This document shows, piece by piece, positions 1-13,800 of a DNA stretch of 64,000 nt (positions within the stretch are counted from its first letter, which is position 1; the number at the start of each line of letters is the position of its first letter). Origin of the DNA: Silurus meridionalis. Lineage: Eukaryota > Chordata > Actinopteri > Siluriformes > Siluridae. The stretch is taken from NCBI RefSeq assembly GCF_014805685.1, contig NC_060886.1, positions 16,893,608-16,957,607 of the forward strand. Direction: 5' to 3'. The notes beneath the pieces were generated by a model. It had not been told where the DNA came from, did no database searches, and worked only from the letters and a program-made list of their open reading frames with translations. A program made the translations under genes and the position numbers.

Positions 1-1364
1 AGGGTTGTAAAACTGTTTTCCCCCCTTTAATCTGTTTTTGTACAGGATTTTATGTTAACATATTAATTTAACTAATTCTTATTTCCAGAGTCTCGAAAAC
101 AGTAGATTGGATATCCTAGACGTTTTTGTCAGGTCATTTTGGTTTAAACTGTAATATTGAGGGAAAATCCATTTTTTCGTGTTGTTGTTTTTTTGTTTTT
201 TCCCCTTCTTTACCTTGACTTTGATATAGATGTTTCATTGAGTTGTGCTCATAGCATTTTGTGGTTGCTTAGATTCCTCAGAATACCACTCTAATTTGAA
301 CCACGAATGAACCACAGCTGCCAGTGCCTGCATAACTCGGTCACTAATCACACACTCCTTACGTCTCCTGTAGATGTTTTACACTCCGGCAGGAAATCAA
401 CAACCACAGTCTTTCCCACACTATCCCATTCCCTTCACTTTACTGTGCACTCCCCATAAAGCTAGCACTTTAGCCTGGAATGACCGTGTAGGTCTTTCCC
501 AACTTACTTCAGTATCTCCAAACAGTATATTTCCCACACTATGTTTAATTAAAACCACCAAAAGATGATGTAGTTTAGTACTGATAATATTTCTGCCCTG
601 TGGTTAAGTAAGTTTAAACTAATTGCACATCACATTAAAGAATTATTATTTTGTTTACTATTTAGCTCAGAACATCTACGGCACTACGGCTCTGTTGGTG
701 CCTCATAGCTCTGGAATCTACAATAAAATGATACCCACAATGTAAAACATGATTGGTTCACTTCCTGAAGCCGGATTGATTTTATGTTGAATTGCTTTCG
801 AGCCATGCTAGTTTTCACTTGGAACCAGGCCTCGTACAGAATTCCTCAAACCAGTAGTATTGGTTTGCAGCAGAATGCAACCTGCACAAACAAAACAAGG
901 AGGAAATAAATACAGGGGTTTGATTCAAATAGACCAACACTGCATATGTGAAAGCACCCTAAGATATGTTCAGGTTAACCTGACTTTTTACCATATATGT
1001 TAACTCATTTAATGTATTATTTAAAATGATGCAATTCGATATTCTCGTACAGTACGGTTTCTAAAGCTATGTATGTTGGAACAGGCAGTATAGAGAGGCA
1101 GATCTGGGTAGGTGAGCGTATTGTTTCATATGAACACTCATGCATGCTATTTCTATCCCTTTCTTCGTAACTGTATTACTATTAATCCGGTGTGGATGTT
1201 CAGTTTGTGGTTTCGAATCATCAGTGATTATTTCTCATGAGCATGATCCAAAATCATACAGCACTGTGGCTGCTCGTGCTATCTGTGTGTAAAATTTTAC
1301 AGTGAAAAAGTTCTCTCTTTATGGTGTCATAATGTGAAGGAAAAGACAGATATATATATATAGA

Positions 1365-1430
1365 CAGACGTGTAGATAGATAAATAGATATATCACTTTA
1401 TTTAGCCCAGAAGGAAATTCAGGGAAAAGA
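1365..1430 (-). repeat. L2-type LINE 3' tail fragment
   Basis: A short GATA-type simple repeat (TAGATAGATAAATAGATA) is followed by a sequence resembling the common fish motif ACTTTATT-GATCCC-GGGGAAATT, here degenerate (cactttatttagcccagaaggaaattc). Read on the minus strand this is the 3' end of an L2-like retroposon with its tetranucleotide tail. No coding body remains next to it. The similarity to the element at 22.1 kb supports a shared family. Confidence 0.45.
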
Positions 1431-4400
1431 ATAGGAGGCTATGTTGTTTACATGATTTATGAATTGCCATTAAAAAACGTTTGGAGGTGGCTGTTGTAGT
1501 CAGTGTCTACATCTTAATGTGGAAAAGGACAATTTGTTTTTTGAGCTGACCACCCTTAAAAAAAAAACTCCATTGATTTATTAATTCAGTTGAAGGTGTA
1601 CAGTATTTGCAGTATACACTTTTGCCTCTTTCACAGTGGGATTGTACTGTGTATTCTATCGCTGTAAGTGTAAACAGATATAAATGTGCTGGCTTTTTGT
1701 GTACTGACTTTATTTTATGTACATTCCTATATTTCATGTATGATCTCTTGCTATTTGTGTTATTTAAAGCTGTGTGTGTACTGCAGATTCAACATTCTAG
1801 TTTTAAGGTAAATATTTTGTTACATGTGCAGTGTCATGCTCATCTCAGTGAAGTAGACAAACAATCTTACACTGACTCTTCTCTATTTTTCCTGCTTATT
1901 TGTATGATCTTGGAAAAAAAAGTAAGATATTTAATAATTTATGTCAGTATATAACTTATAATTGTGATTACACTAGTGAAGTTGCTAAATAGTTTACATA
2001 TTAAAAGGCCTAAATTAAGAGCACTACACCTGTTACAGCTGTGGCTATGAATAAAAGCTTTTTCATGTGATGCGTTGACTGTTTTTTGTTTATTGAATGG
2101 CTCAATAAAAAGAGAAAGCAGCCTCGATTTTTCCATCGAATGGGAAACGATAATACATTGTGTGTGCCTTCTGTCTAGAGCGGTGTGAAGCAAAGTACAA
2201 TAGGGGCTTGTGCTCTTAAATCATTCCTGAGTTATGAGCCAGAGTACTGTAGACTGGCTGCATACAAAAATTCTAATTATAATAATAATGTTCTAGTGAT
2301 TATTGCGATTCGAGCGTTTGTGATTTGCTCACAGGTACAAATCGACGCTGCAGCTTAGCACCTATCTGGTGCAAAGCCCTTTTTTCTGTGATTCTTATCC
2401 AGAGCTGTATCTGCAACCTTTTTACAGCTACTAATTAACTTGTATGTTGTCTTTGCCTCATGAAATATGTGATGATGCAGAACAATCCTTACTGTGTGGG
2501 TTTTTTTTTTTCCATGTCAACATCTTGCTCAAAGAGCTGCTCGAGTTTGGGGGTTGGATTCAGGAAGGCATGAATAAAATGAGATAATTGCAGGCTTTTG
2601 TAGTGACACCAAGACTAAAGAATGCAAAAGGGTGTCAAGTCCCACAAAGGAGCACTTCTAACACAGCTCCTTAGACAAAGCTCATTACTGAGTTGATGAT
2701 AAAGCTGTAAGAGATAGCCATTCGCTCTTCCCGGGTCCTGTGGGCTGTCAAGTTAAACAAGGTAGCACTCAGCTGTTCGGCGCCTGCACATGCTGTGGCC
2801 CAGTTGACGTCACGAGACTGTCTCCTATGTTGGTGTGACAGCAGACAGTCTCTGTCTCAAGCTGGAATCTCCCCCTTCAACCCCACGACTGCCATGATTC
2901 AGCGTAGACCATGATATCATATGTTTCTCCGTGCCAATAAAACGCTAGTGTTGCTGGGTGAATCCATTGCCCTAAACACAGAAGCTTGAATCAGGGCTTT
3001 GGCATTCATGACCTACAGCATTGAGAGCGTTTACTGTGAAGAAGGATCTCCACCTACATCATTTACACTAGATTTGTTTAATCCGATGGACTATTTATTT
3101 AACATTATTTATCGTCATAAGCCCTGCTCAGTGAAACGCCAAACTAAAGGTTTCACAGAGTTCGACAAATCACTGGCTGAGTAAGTTCACTCATTTGTGT
3201 GAATTAATGGGTAAGTTTTTTGTGTTAAGTATTCCTGCGAGGGTTTCATGAATGTCCACAAAGTGCAGAAACACACAAGATTTCCTCTCGTTCTTCGCAC
3301 TTCATTTAAACATAATTTAGAAACTGACACAGAAAATCGTTTTCTTAATGTTTTTCACATCCCACAGAATTGAAACCATTTTTTTTTTTCATTACAGTAC
3401 AAAATGGCACGCATAATAGAGAGCTGGTGATGTGTCTTTCACCGACCACTAACCATCCAATTTGCTTCAATCAGTTCAACAGTGAACTCACTGACATTTG
3501 GCTGTTCCACCAGAAGCGTCACCAAACACCTTATTCAACAGCCTGGCTGGGACAACCGTTAGCTGACGTGATTAGAGCAGTGGTGCCCATCACGGCTGAG
3601 TGGATGAGCTGTTCTCTTCAATTCCACCGCAGATCATTGTTCTACCTCAGCACATAGAGTATTGAGTGGCGGTATCCAGGATATCGTAGACAACATGACT
3701 GCGCACATGGCAGTTGGCCTTGTTGTGTTTGTGGGCTGGGTGCACTGCTTGGACTCTCCCACAGCCCTGAGCCAGATCAGCCTAGCCCTGTTTATCATGG
3801 AAAAGTCCCACCGTGGGAGAGCGCAAGCCTTCAGACATCTGTAAGATCCTTCACTTATTCAAGTAGTTGAGTCATTTCCAAATATCAGATTTTATTGGGG
3901 GTGGGGAACCTTACAGACATCTGACAACATCTCAGTAACTGAGTTCAATAAATCCCCTTCTAAAAATGTTTTGACTAATGCGATTGAAAACAAGCAAAGT
4001 GGCCCCGGATGAGAGACGCTGGCCTTGTTGTTCATGACACACTGACAGAATTGTTCTGACCACAATCCAATTATTGACAATAAGCTCACACCTAATTTCT
4101 CACAAGTTTATTGCATTTGCCTCTTTTGATATATTTGCATCTTATGTTGTGATGATTTCAGCTCATGAGCTCATTTGTTTCGTGTCATGACGATAGCACA
4201 AACACTCCTTCATCTCCTTCCATGACATCAATCCTCCCTCTAACTCGTCCAGTTTTAATCCCCAAGTACAAGCACCTCCTTATTTACATGGAGACATTGG
4301 AGAGGAGGAAATAGAGATTAGATTCAGGGATTTGTCGATGAATCATGAGGTTTCCCCCGGACTCCCCGTTGGGATTGTAGCTCAGTCATATTATTTTCGT

Positions 4401-7400
4401 TTGTGGTTAGCAGAAGCGGGAGGAATGAATGTACGGTGTCACCTTGACTCGAACTGGAACCAGGAACAGCTTGATTAGTAGGAGAGCACATTTCTCTTTG
4501 GAGCTGGAAACCTCCAGCCTGTGCAGTTCACTCAGAGGTCCAGTGGGGAGAAAAAAGGCTGGAGCCAGATTGAACAGAGCAGCAGTGTGGCTTCTCTAAT
4601 TAGGTCTTAACTGATGGAAAGACAAGCAGGAAGCTGTCTGCGGACAGCAGAGGAAGAACTGTTAAATTAGTGACATATTGAATGTTTAGTCCTTGTGGAT
4701 AGACAGCAAGCCATCAATAAGAATTGTGGATATGGCTTCACACACACTAAGAGGGCCAGTTGCATTTTATGTACAGATAATTAGAGACTTTGAGGTTTAA
4801 AAACCAGTGTTTCAGCTTCAGCTATGCATTGTTCATCTGAATCTCACATGACCGTAATGATACAGCAAGTATAGTCTGTATTCTATCATTGTTTAAAGTG
4901 GAAGGAAATCTGTAAAAAACAAAACAAAACAAAAAAAAAAAAAAAAGCTAAAGCTAAACACAATTTTTTAGAACAATTGCAATACTGCATTTACTTTTCA
5001 TGGTAATTGCTCATTTAGTTAATGATTAGGTTTCATTCCGGTGTTCAGAAAGCACTAATGCAATCGACGACACATTCCTGAGAGCAGACTGAAGGCTTGT
5101 TGTGTGTTATAGTTATCGCAGCCAAGTTTGTATTTGATCTGCCTACTTCAGCCCATAAACAAATGGATCGCATATCAAAATAAAAGGTTGTTCAGCGGAC
5201 TGTTTGTGCCTTTTCTACTTGTTGACAGTCAAAGTGGGCTGGTTCTTAGCATGCTGACACAGGTTTTTGTTTTGTAATGAATCCATCAGGAATTCCTATC
5301 AGGTTTGAGAGATTTTCAGCTGCAGCTCATCCATCATTACACAAATTATGCATGTCTCCTCTAATAAATTATTTTTTAGTCAACTTAGTTTTCCTAGTTC
5401 TACACTATTCCTGATCACAACCTGGTACATAAATGATCTCTTAAAATTTGGGCTTTGGCCAAAACCCTCTGTGTGTCGCATGAGCAACACCTACTGTGAG
5501 CAGATGGGCTTCTTTGTAAACACACTTGATGCTCTGCGAGTTACTATGTAATGAGTTCTGGAAGGTCTAAAGTACAAAGGCCAGCACAAGGAGGCAGAGT
5601 CGTGCTTCACAGACACACACCCTTTCTTTTTAAGCCCTCTCGTATTTTGGTGTGTGAATGAGAGGGTGGTAGGAGGAGGAACGATGGAGAAGCTCTTTTC
5701 CTGCTTTGGGATGGAAGCTCCACACAGGATGTGGGAGAGAGGGGAAAGACAACAGTGCGCTCTTTTATGTCCCTGTCTTGCTTTCTAAACTGTAACAGGA
5801 TTCCATTTGACATTCATTACCAGTTCGTAACTGCTTATAACCAGGATTGTTAGCTATAACCACAAGTGTTATTGCGCATGGGAGAGTGAAATCCCTAACT
5901 TTACAAGTCTGAAAGATAAATCTCTTTGGGCACTATTACAACAGCCCTATTCCCTTACTGAGGTTTAGTTGAAGCCAGGGGTGTTAATAATTCATGGCTT
6001 ACTTCCTGTCCATCACGAAGTGCTGAAATATCATGAAACTTATGCAAAAAACGTGGTTGGCTTGAAATACAGCAGGGCAGCCACATGGAGTCTGGAGGCA
6101 GAAAAAAACACTCTCATGGTGACTCCACAGTCTGTGAAACATGCAGAGGGCTCTGGCACTTGCTTGCTCTCATCCTGTGCGTACAGTACTGTGCTCACAG
6201 GAGAGCTAATAATACCCTCCCGTGGCCGGCTCAGCACACAGAAAAGTGCCTGCCAGTGGTTTCGGCTGCTTTGCTCTTGACACTGTATGGTTTTGGCTGC
6301 TGTTCATATTCTGATGGAGCATTGGGTTCAGCTTGTTCAACTACCTCCTGGCTCGGGCAAGAACAGCTCACATGGCAAAACAAAAGGGTATAAATACCAC
6401 CCAAACCTTCCTGCCGCAGCCCTAGCGCCTGCACTCTGCGGAAAATCGCTGAAGACACGAGAAAGGCACTGCAAAAAAAAAAGGGTTCTCACGGTATATT
6501 AATGACTCCAGAGTGAATGTGGAGCATTGTGGGATAACAGCACCACAGCGCCTGGCTGGCCAGCTGAGTTCAAAAGGTCAGGCAGCGTGCTGATCTCAAG
6601 CAAAGACTTCGTCCTGTGTTGATTTCAATTCTTAAAGAATGCAGGTGAGCTGACAGTCAACAAAGATCCAGTTTGCCAAAATGCAATTACAAATTTAGCC
6701 CAAAAATGACACAGTAACCATCTAAATATGTGTGGTTCTGGAAAAAAAGCTAATTTAATGGCTGCACACTAAAAGGATTCAGAGCAGCGAGGTTGCAGAA
6801 TTTAGATTGAAAACATAAAGGCCAAGTTTCACCCATGAACTCATAGATTTTACTACAATAGTTAAGCTCTTTAGTTCTGACAGCAAAGCTGCTGTGTGAT
6901 ATTTAACATGAATTTGCGATATTAACCTCAGCAGTTCACTGATGCACATCAACTATACAGCCAACATCTGTAAATGATTATCGTTTAGACATGAACTACT
7001 CACAATTCTTTAGCATTGTACTCTAACATGCTCATATGGTTCTATTTTTGGCTAATGGATAAAATGCATTTCCTGTGGAAATATTACAGTTGCCGCAAAA
7101 GATTGGAGGCACAGACTACAATCATACTTTCTTTTACTTGGCAGGAATGTCAACTGTAACACGTTAGTAAAAACATGTGATTCTTCGAGGAAAGAAAGTC
7201 ATTATGCTGTCTAACGCTCCAAATAGGACACGCCATTGCAAATAGGGCGGGGTGAGCAAAATTACTAAAGCCACATAAAATGAGGTAACTGAAGATGCAC
7301 CCAAATAGCCTGCGCTCAAATTGCAAGTGCTCCTGTTCATCAGTTCATACAATGCATCGAGAGAAACTGGGCCAAGAATCAAGCCAAGGTAAGCCAAACT

Positions 7401-7589
7401 GAAACACAATGCAGCGTAGCAGAGCAGTGGTTCTAACAGAAGAGATTTTAAACGCATTAAAAATGCAACATAAAATTTTTACTATAGAATTGAATCAGCA
7501 CTTTGTTGGAAATAATTAAAGAACCACTACATGTGGTTAGCGTGACAAAACTGAGATTTAAGCTCAGTTTTGATTTGACCAAGCTGCCA

Positions 7590-7760
7590 GTCGGAAACTG
7601 TTAGTATCCAAGGCCCACACACAAACACAGAACTTTTGGTGTAAGCAGCACAAAACCTGGACCCCTGAGCAATGGAAAAATGGAATATGGTCTGATGACA
7701 TGACTTTCACCAATTTTCCTGCTTTCAGATGTGTTTACATTTCAAGAAAACCAAATCCAC
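7590..7760 (+). mobile_element. Degenerate Tc1-like transposase fragment
   Basis: A short stretch translates on the plus strand to phrases typical of Tc1-like transposases: KTWTPEQWKN followed closely by WSDDMTFT, around the first catalytic aspartate. Flanking frames are broken and no terminal inverted repeats were found, so this is a fossil fragment. Its limits are approximate. Confidence 0.4.
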
Positions 7761-8869
7761 AATGTTAGTTGCAAACTGTTTAACATGTTGGGGAATGTGA
7801 AATTCTATTGATATTCATCTTTTGGAAGACATCAGCTCAAGGAATGTTTTAACCAAGGAATTTACAGGACCAGGTGCACTTCACCAACAGTCCCTTGGTG
7901 ATACTTTATATTAAAAAGGAAATTAACAAATAGACACTGCTTAAAACAATTCTGCAGCAGTTATAGAAACATATCTTCCAGAGACACTGTAATGACCAGA
8001 TGTGCATATTGCACCATCTTTACTGTATGTTTTGGAGGAGACTGCAGAGCACATGCTTCATCCATCAAAGAACTGGAGGTGTTTCTTCTTAATGGAAAAG
8101 CTAATAATGCTGTAGGCGTGATGAAGGCGATGAGTGACCCCGTTTCTTATAAAGTACTTAGTATGTTGTTAGATGTTTCCATTACTCTGTCCAACCCCAT
8201 GGTTTCTTTCGAATGACTTCATCATGTCTCATCATTTAACTAAAGGCAACTGAACTGCCATTAATGCAGCACCATTGCAACACCTGCTTAATCATTCTAC
8301 CCAACACAATGAGAGACATCCTGCACGCCTCTAAATCAGCATCATTCAGGAAGCGGGGCGTTATTCACACTGCAAGGAAAAATGGGCTAAAACAGAATGA
8401 ACACCCAAAAATAAAACTGACTGATTTTTTTCCCCACTTCTGATTTGTTGCCTTTTATGTTTGGAACTGTATGTACAGCATGTTTAAAAAAAAAAAAAGT
8501 GTCAGTGTGTTTCTCATGTGTCGTTGTGTTTCTCCCAGGCATTCACATTCATTCATTCTTTAGTTACTGTATTATGCTGCTCAGAGGTGGAGGTGGATCT
8601 GAATGCCTATTCCAGGAACACCTATTCCATGCCCAAGGCAGGGACGTACCCAGTGCATCACATTCATTCTTTACAATTACAATATTACCATTTCTGTCAG
8701 CACCTTTAAAATAGAGTAAGACAAGACAGGCAATTGGGTTACACTTCCCAAATATTACTTTCAACATAAAAAAAATAAAATGCTTTCTTTTGAGCTGAAA
8801 TGCATATTATCTGCCAGATGAAGGTCAAAGGAAAACGAATAAACTAAATTGATTAATTGTTAATGAAGC

Positions 8870-8971
8870 TTTGATAAGTAATTGTTTAATCCTTTCAGGG
8901 TCACAGGGAATCCAAAGCCTATATTGGGAACACTGGACACCTAGCCAGAATACACCCTAAATGAGATGCCA

Positions 8972-8975
<4 letters not shown>
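8870..8975 (-). repeat. L2-tailed SINE remnant, minus orientation
   Basis: Read on the minus strand the segment resembles the common fish repeat ending '...gggtgtaccctgcc...ccagtg...ataggctccgg...gtgaccctga...gga-taa'. It matches the region at 20.9-21.06 kb, which lies in the opposite orientation and keeps a (GAAT)n tail. A (CA)n microsatellite directly abuts it on the right. Confidence 0.5.

Positions 8976-9017
<42 letters not shown>
8975..9017. repeat. (CA)n microsatellite
   Basis: About 21 uninterrupted CA units directly abut a SINE remnant. A run of this length and purity is expected to be polymorphic. Confidence 0.95.
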
Positions 9018-9020
<3 letters not shown>

Positions 9021-9894
9021 TATGGACAATATAGTTTAATGTCAAATTATAGTCAACTGGTCAGAATAATAAAGGATCAGGGTGCTATTGTGTGGCCCAT
9101 AGAGCAGAATTACATCCTGGATCAAATGGCGGTTCATCACAAGAAAACAAATTTCAGTAAATCACTGAACACTGAGTCTTACAGTGTGAACGAAGCCTTA
9201 ATGATAGGGAATAAACTGCCAATCAAAATTACTGTGCACTCAAATCATACTCTCATGGGGTACTACCATTGTTTTATTGTAGCGTATTGTTCACCTGATA
9301 ATGATATAATTTACCTTTAAAAGATTTTATGTTACAAACCCCCCATTGTAGCGTTACACTTTGAAAGTTCACTCTGTACATTAATAAATCGAATGAGAGG
9401 TGTACTATGGATGGAGACATGGGAAGAACAGCTCAGTGGCTTTTTATTTCTCAGACTCTGGCTACAACAAAAGCCAAAATATCAGTGCTGGTTACTGTAT
9501 ATATTAGAAAATACTAATACAAAAACCTATAATAAAGGCATTATCATTTGCATTAATAGTAATGAACAGCATTTAATATTGCATCTGTAGACTCAAAAAA
9601 GTACTGAATTGTTTCAGCGTCCATGGGATGGTGTTCCTTCAGAGATGTGCACCTTATACCTTCAGTGTGTATCTTTCTTGTCTCTTGTATGCTCAAGGGG
9701 GAATCTGTTGTACTTTTGGTGTATGTTTTACGTGCAGTAAAGTCTACCATGTAAATATACATCAGTGGACTTTGAAATCGCCTGTAGTTACACTATATTT
9801 ATATCGTCATGTAGTTCAGGTACAGAAGGTGTACCCTTGTGAGAATTTTGTGTGTTTTTTTAAGTGTAAATATCCATGAGAGAGTCACCGAGGT

Positions 9895-10810
9895 TGTAAA
9901 CGTACTGTGCAGCTCCCGAGTCCGCTGGTATCTGATTGGCTGAGTGTGGGAACAGCCGCGCGGCCGCTTTGCCCACCCACCGTTTATATAGCAATCCGCG
10001 CACATTAGCGACTTCCTGCACCGAGGAGGCTATTAGAAGCGCGCGCTCATGGCAGCTAATGATTATCGCGGTTACCTGCGGAACCATATGGACATGGAGC
10101 AAGGGGGTTCACGCTTCCAGCCGCCGACTCAGAGCACCCACAGGCCGCTGATTTTCGGCACGCTGGCCGTCATGGGACTGCTGCAGGTCGCGTCCAGTGT
10201 CACAATTCTGCTGCACTTGACCGGTTATCTGCGCGAGGTGAGTCGAGCCGCACTTTCTCTGAGTAGCACCCCAGCACGAGCCCGGCCGTGGCGCGCTTCA
10301 GATCGCTGCAACTCTGTCGACCTTGAAGTTGCGTGACTTTGTTTTTTCATTTCTTTATCTAAAAACTTTCAGGAAAGGCTGAGGCGATTGCACAACATTT
10401 GGTGTTGTCGTATGTGTGTGTGCAGGACGTTTCTCACCGTGCGCGTGTTTGCGTGTGTGCATTTCTAGGTCGCGCGGTTTCGTTTCTACCTGCGTGTCCT
10501 GTGCTGTGAATCGCAGTGACTCTGTGCAGAACACAACTGGAAATGGCGGTTGACGCTTATCTCAGTCTGTATGTTTCGCTTAGAAGTTTTCTTCTTTTTT
10601 TTCTTTCTATCTTTTTTTTTTTTTTTAACATCATCTTCAGGCAACGTGTTCGCCCCGTTCGAGTTCTCCGAAAAGAGCGCGAGCAGCATGTCGTGTCGCC
10701 TCCCTGGTTTGTGCTGTTGGCACGCGCGCTGTGAGCACGAGCTTGATTTTCCGACTCGATAATCGCGTTTGCCGCTGTATTGGCGGTGTCGCTCCTTGCG
10801 CGAGCTCACA
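9895..10810. promoter_or_regulatory. CpG-rich promoter region of tnfsf11
   Basis: CpG dinucleotides are conspicuously denser here than in the AT-rich sequence on either side. The block covers the proximal promoter, exon 1 and the start of intron 1 of tnfsf11, as expected of a promoter CpG island. I did not compute an observed/expected CpG ratio. Confidence 0.6.
9935..9991 (+). promoter_or_regulatory. tnfsf11 core promoter: inverted CCAAT and TATA-like box
   Basis: ATTGG at 9935-9939 is a CCAAT box in reverse orientation within CTGATTGGCTG, a classic NF-Y-like context. About 45 bases downstream lies TTTATATAG at 9983-9991. With a normal 25-30 base TATA-to-start spacing, transcription would begin near 10010-10020, giving a 5' UTR of only about 30-40 bases before the ATG at 10049. 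The mammalian RANKL basal promoter is also described as having TATA- and CAAT-type boxes. The start site itself is inferred. Confidence 0.55.
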
Positions 10811-13800
10811 CCTCGGAACTGTTCAAAGCTTTCATGCAACTTTAGAAAAAAAAGCCAGAAGGAGTCTGTGCGTCTGTGATTTCTCAAGCATGGAGGCTGC
10901 TGTGCTTTCACGGTGCTAAAGGATGCCTGTGTGGGAGAGGAAAAGTTTGGGAAATCACCTTTTCTATAAACAATGACACATGAAAGAAAACGGGAGAGAG
11001 AGCGAAAAAATGCATTTCATGGTGGAGGATGTCTTATAAAGATCTGTGCATAAATCTGGACCTAACAAGTCCTTTATATATGTTGTATGTGCTTTCCATC
11101 CCTAAACAAACAATCAAACAAAAACATGCACAACATCATATCAGTTCTTAGCATTTCAGGTCCCAGCTCCCTATTCATATATGCATATTTACACACACAC
11201 ACACACACACACTCGCACACTCTCCCTCACACAAACATGGGCAGGCCTATCACATGTTATAAATCTTAATCAAGACCAGCTTCCCCCTGTTTATGAGTCT
11301 TTACTGTCAATCTATTGTTGGGAGGTTTTGGTTGGAATAGTGCTGTATGAGTGTGTGAGAAGCGTTTTATTGTCCTGGGGGGAGAGCCCAAGTAACAGAC
11401 AGAAGATAAATTTCAGTTGTACTTGGCACACACTTCGGATTGCCTTTGGAAAATGGATGCAGGAACAAATTCAGATGAAAATTGCTGATTATTTTATTTT
11501 CTCTGGCTGATATTTTTTAGTTACTGCTTCTCCATTTTTTCCCGTGTTACTTGAAAAAACGGCCGTCTTGACACAAGAGGATAATGAATGTAATTCAATA
11601 CTAATTCTCACACATCCCACTCAACCTGCATGCGGCATACAATGAGTCATGGACACTCTCACCTTGGGTACTGAGCCTGCTTTGGCTCGTATAGTTTTAA
11701 TCACAGCCATTACCATGTACCCAGGTGTTCATATGATTTTGCAGTCAGTCGTTTTGCCTTCCTAGAATAGACTGAAATACCCCCTAACCTCTGCTTAGAT
11801 CAAAAAGTTTTTGGTCATCTAATCTCTTCTAGGAAACATCGACACATCTGTCTCAGGTTTGCCCTCTGAACAAAATGTGTGTTTTTTTTTAGAAGTTCAT
11901 ACAAATGACAAAGCATGCAAGCCCACCGTATTAAGCACATTTTACAAGCCATTTTACCAGCACATGATTGAATGCAGATACAGGACTGAATTATGTTTGT
12001 TGTTTTGCAGGTTGACCTTTCTTCAGCTCAGCCTATAGAGGTGAGTGACTGCGTGTGATTTTACTGATGTTTTACTGATTACGCCACAGAAGAGTTACTC
12101 CTTGCACAAAAGGGGTTCTTATCTTTATTTGCAAGTATGCAGCTTTGGTGTCAACTTCTGTTCAGCTTGCTAAAAATGAGTCATTTCCATGAACTACTAG
12201 TGCTCTTACATTCCACGCAAACTAAAAATGGTGATATATATATATATTGGTATTTAGCTTGGTAGATCTGATGCTCGTCTTTCCTTGACGTCCAAGATAT
12301 TCTCACTGCTCTCGTACAGGCTTGGAGCCACTGTTTTCTTATAATTTGTTTAAAGCAGTAGATAAACATTGAGCTACATACCGCAGCTGCTGTAAAACAT
12401 TTCCTTAACTGTGGTGGTTGGGGCTGCCTGTGTAAAGGTCAAGCCAAAGAGCTTGGGCCTGCTGTCTGTCAGGATAACTACTGCGAGGAATGAACACTCA
12501 TGTCATCGGCTTCATTGCCGAGATTTAATACAAGGAGGCATGTTTACATAACCTGGGGCTGGTTTATACACAAAAAATATGAGGTGCTCTCCTTGCTGAT
12601 GCGTCCAATTCCTTCTTAGTGGCGCAATGATGGAAGAGAAATGTAATGCTTTGCATGTAGCTTTGTTAATGGCCTCATAATGTCTGACACTAATTACTAG
12701 CATAAGAGTGCAGGTGCAGCATGGGGTTACATGGGAACCATGTCAAAAATGTTAGAGGTCTTTATTTTGCAGCTCCTATTTATGACACTGTCGATAAAAC
12801 TTAGTAGGCACTTAGTAAGACTGGCTTGAACCACCCACACTGCCTGGGAATAATAGTAAATTATCTCATTATGTTTATAAGCATTTGAGCAATGAGTTCT
12901 TGTTCATGCTCTTTCACTACGAACCGCCAGTGTGACAGTTTGCATAGCCGCAGATATTTCTTCTAAGAAAAACGCTAAAAAGCTAGTGCTGAAATCTGCG
13001 ATGTCTCTCGTTCTGTTTTTTATTTCTCAAGTGCGGTACAAAGTTGTATATACTGGCCTACACTTTGTTTGTGGTCCGCCCAAACCCTTATGTTTGTAGC
13101 TGAATAGGGTCCAGAACACTGCATAGAAAACAGTTAATCAAAGCTTTTAGTCACAATTGTAGCTGTTGTCTTGACTGTGGAATGATTGCTATAAAAAAAA
13201 AAAAAAACTTTGCAAACAACATAGTATTGTATTTCAGAAACAGTTGTCACATTTGAGCACAGCAGTCATGACTGAGATTTAGTTCCATAGCTGTTGGTTT
13301 TAATGCAGCTTTTCCAAATGTCATTACCTGGTCTTTCACTTCATAAACTGCAAATTGGCTGTAATTATGTATTGTAATCCTGAATCATTTTAACACTCTG
13401 CAACCATCAACACCATTAAATGATATATGTGCTAAAATCTGGATCATTTCATGTCAGGTCAGTTTTAGTGCAGTACCATGCCTTTCCCATAGGTTTCACT
13501 GGAAACACTCAGTTTCTCTCAGAACTTACACTGGAATGCGTCGCAGGGTTTTATTTAAAAATGAAAGTATGAATACAGGGAAACGCTTTTGGGTTTTTTT
13601 TTTTTTTTTTTTCTTTTTCATGTTTGTTATTTGTTCTTAACACACACTAAAATAGAACATTCATTATACTATTCTTAAGAAAACAACGTGAGATTTTGAT
13701 GATATAGTAATCATAAAACTAGAACAATGTTTTTAAAATTCATGAATCTATGCACACATTTCTGTTTGGACAGAGCTGACTAGAAGTACTGCAGAATTTT

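Larger units (their letters stand above)
1..8869. other. Gene-poor spacer upstream of tnfsf11
   Basis: I find no convincing coding gene here. Open frames are short, mutually overlapping and lack exon-like junctions or recognisable domains. What can be seen are small repeat remnants (a LINE tail near 1.37 kb and a Tc1 transposase fragment near 7.6 kb) and homopolymer runs, for example the A-tract near 4930-4946. In human the next gene upstream of TNFSF11 is AKAP11, but I could not recognise it here, so the left edge probably lies in the spacer or a 3' UTR. Confidence 0.55.

Noticed and set aside
88..156. Possible last exon of an upstream gene: a good branch-point and acceptor (ctaattcttatttccag) followed by 22 open codons and TAA
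   Set aside because: Too short to identify, and I could not match it to AKAP11, the expected neighbour, or to any protein I know. Chance open stretches of this length are common.
5969..6502. Overlapping open frames on both strands near 6 kb
   Set aside because: Several frames are open at once because the stretch is less AT-rich. No domain, no conserved-looking peptide and no splice signals linking it to an exon.
10486..10911. 141-codon open frame on the minus strand
   Set aside because: It lies inside the CpG-rich start of tnfsf11 intron 1 and includes a poly-Lys run from a T-tract. Base composition explains the open frame.
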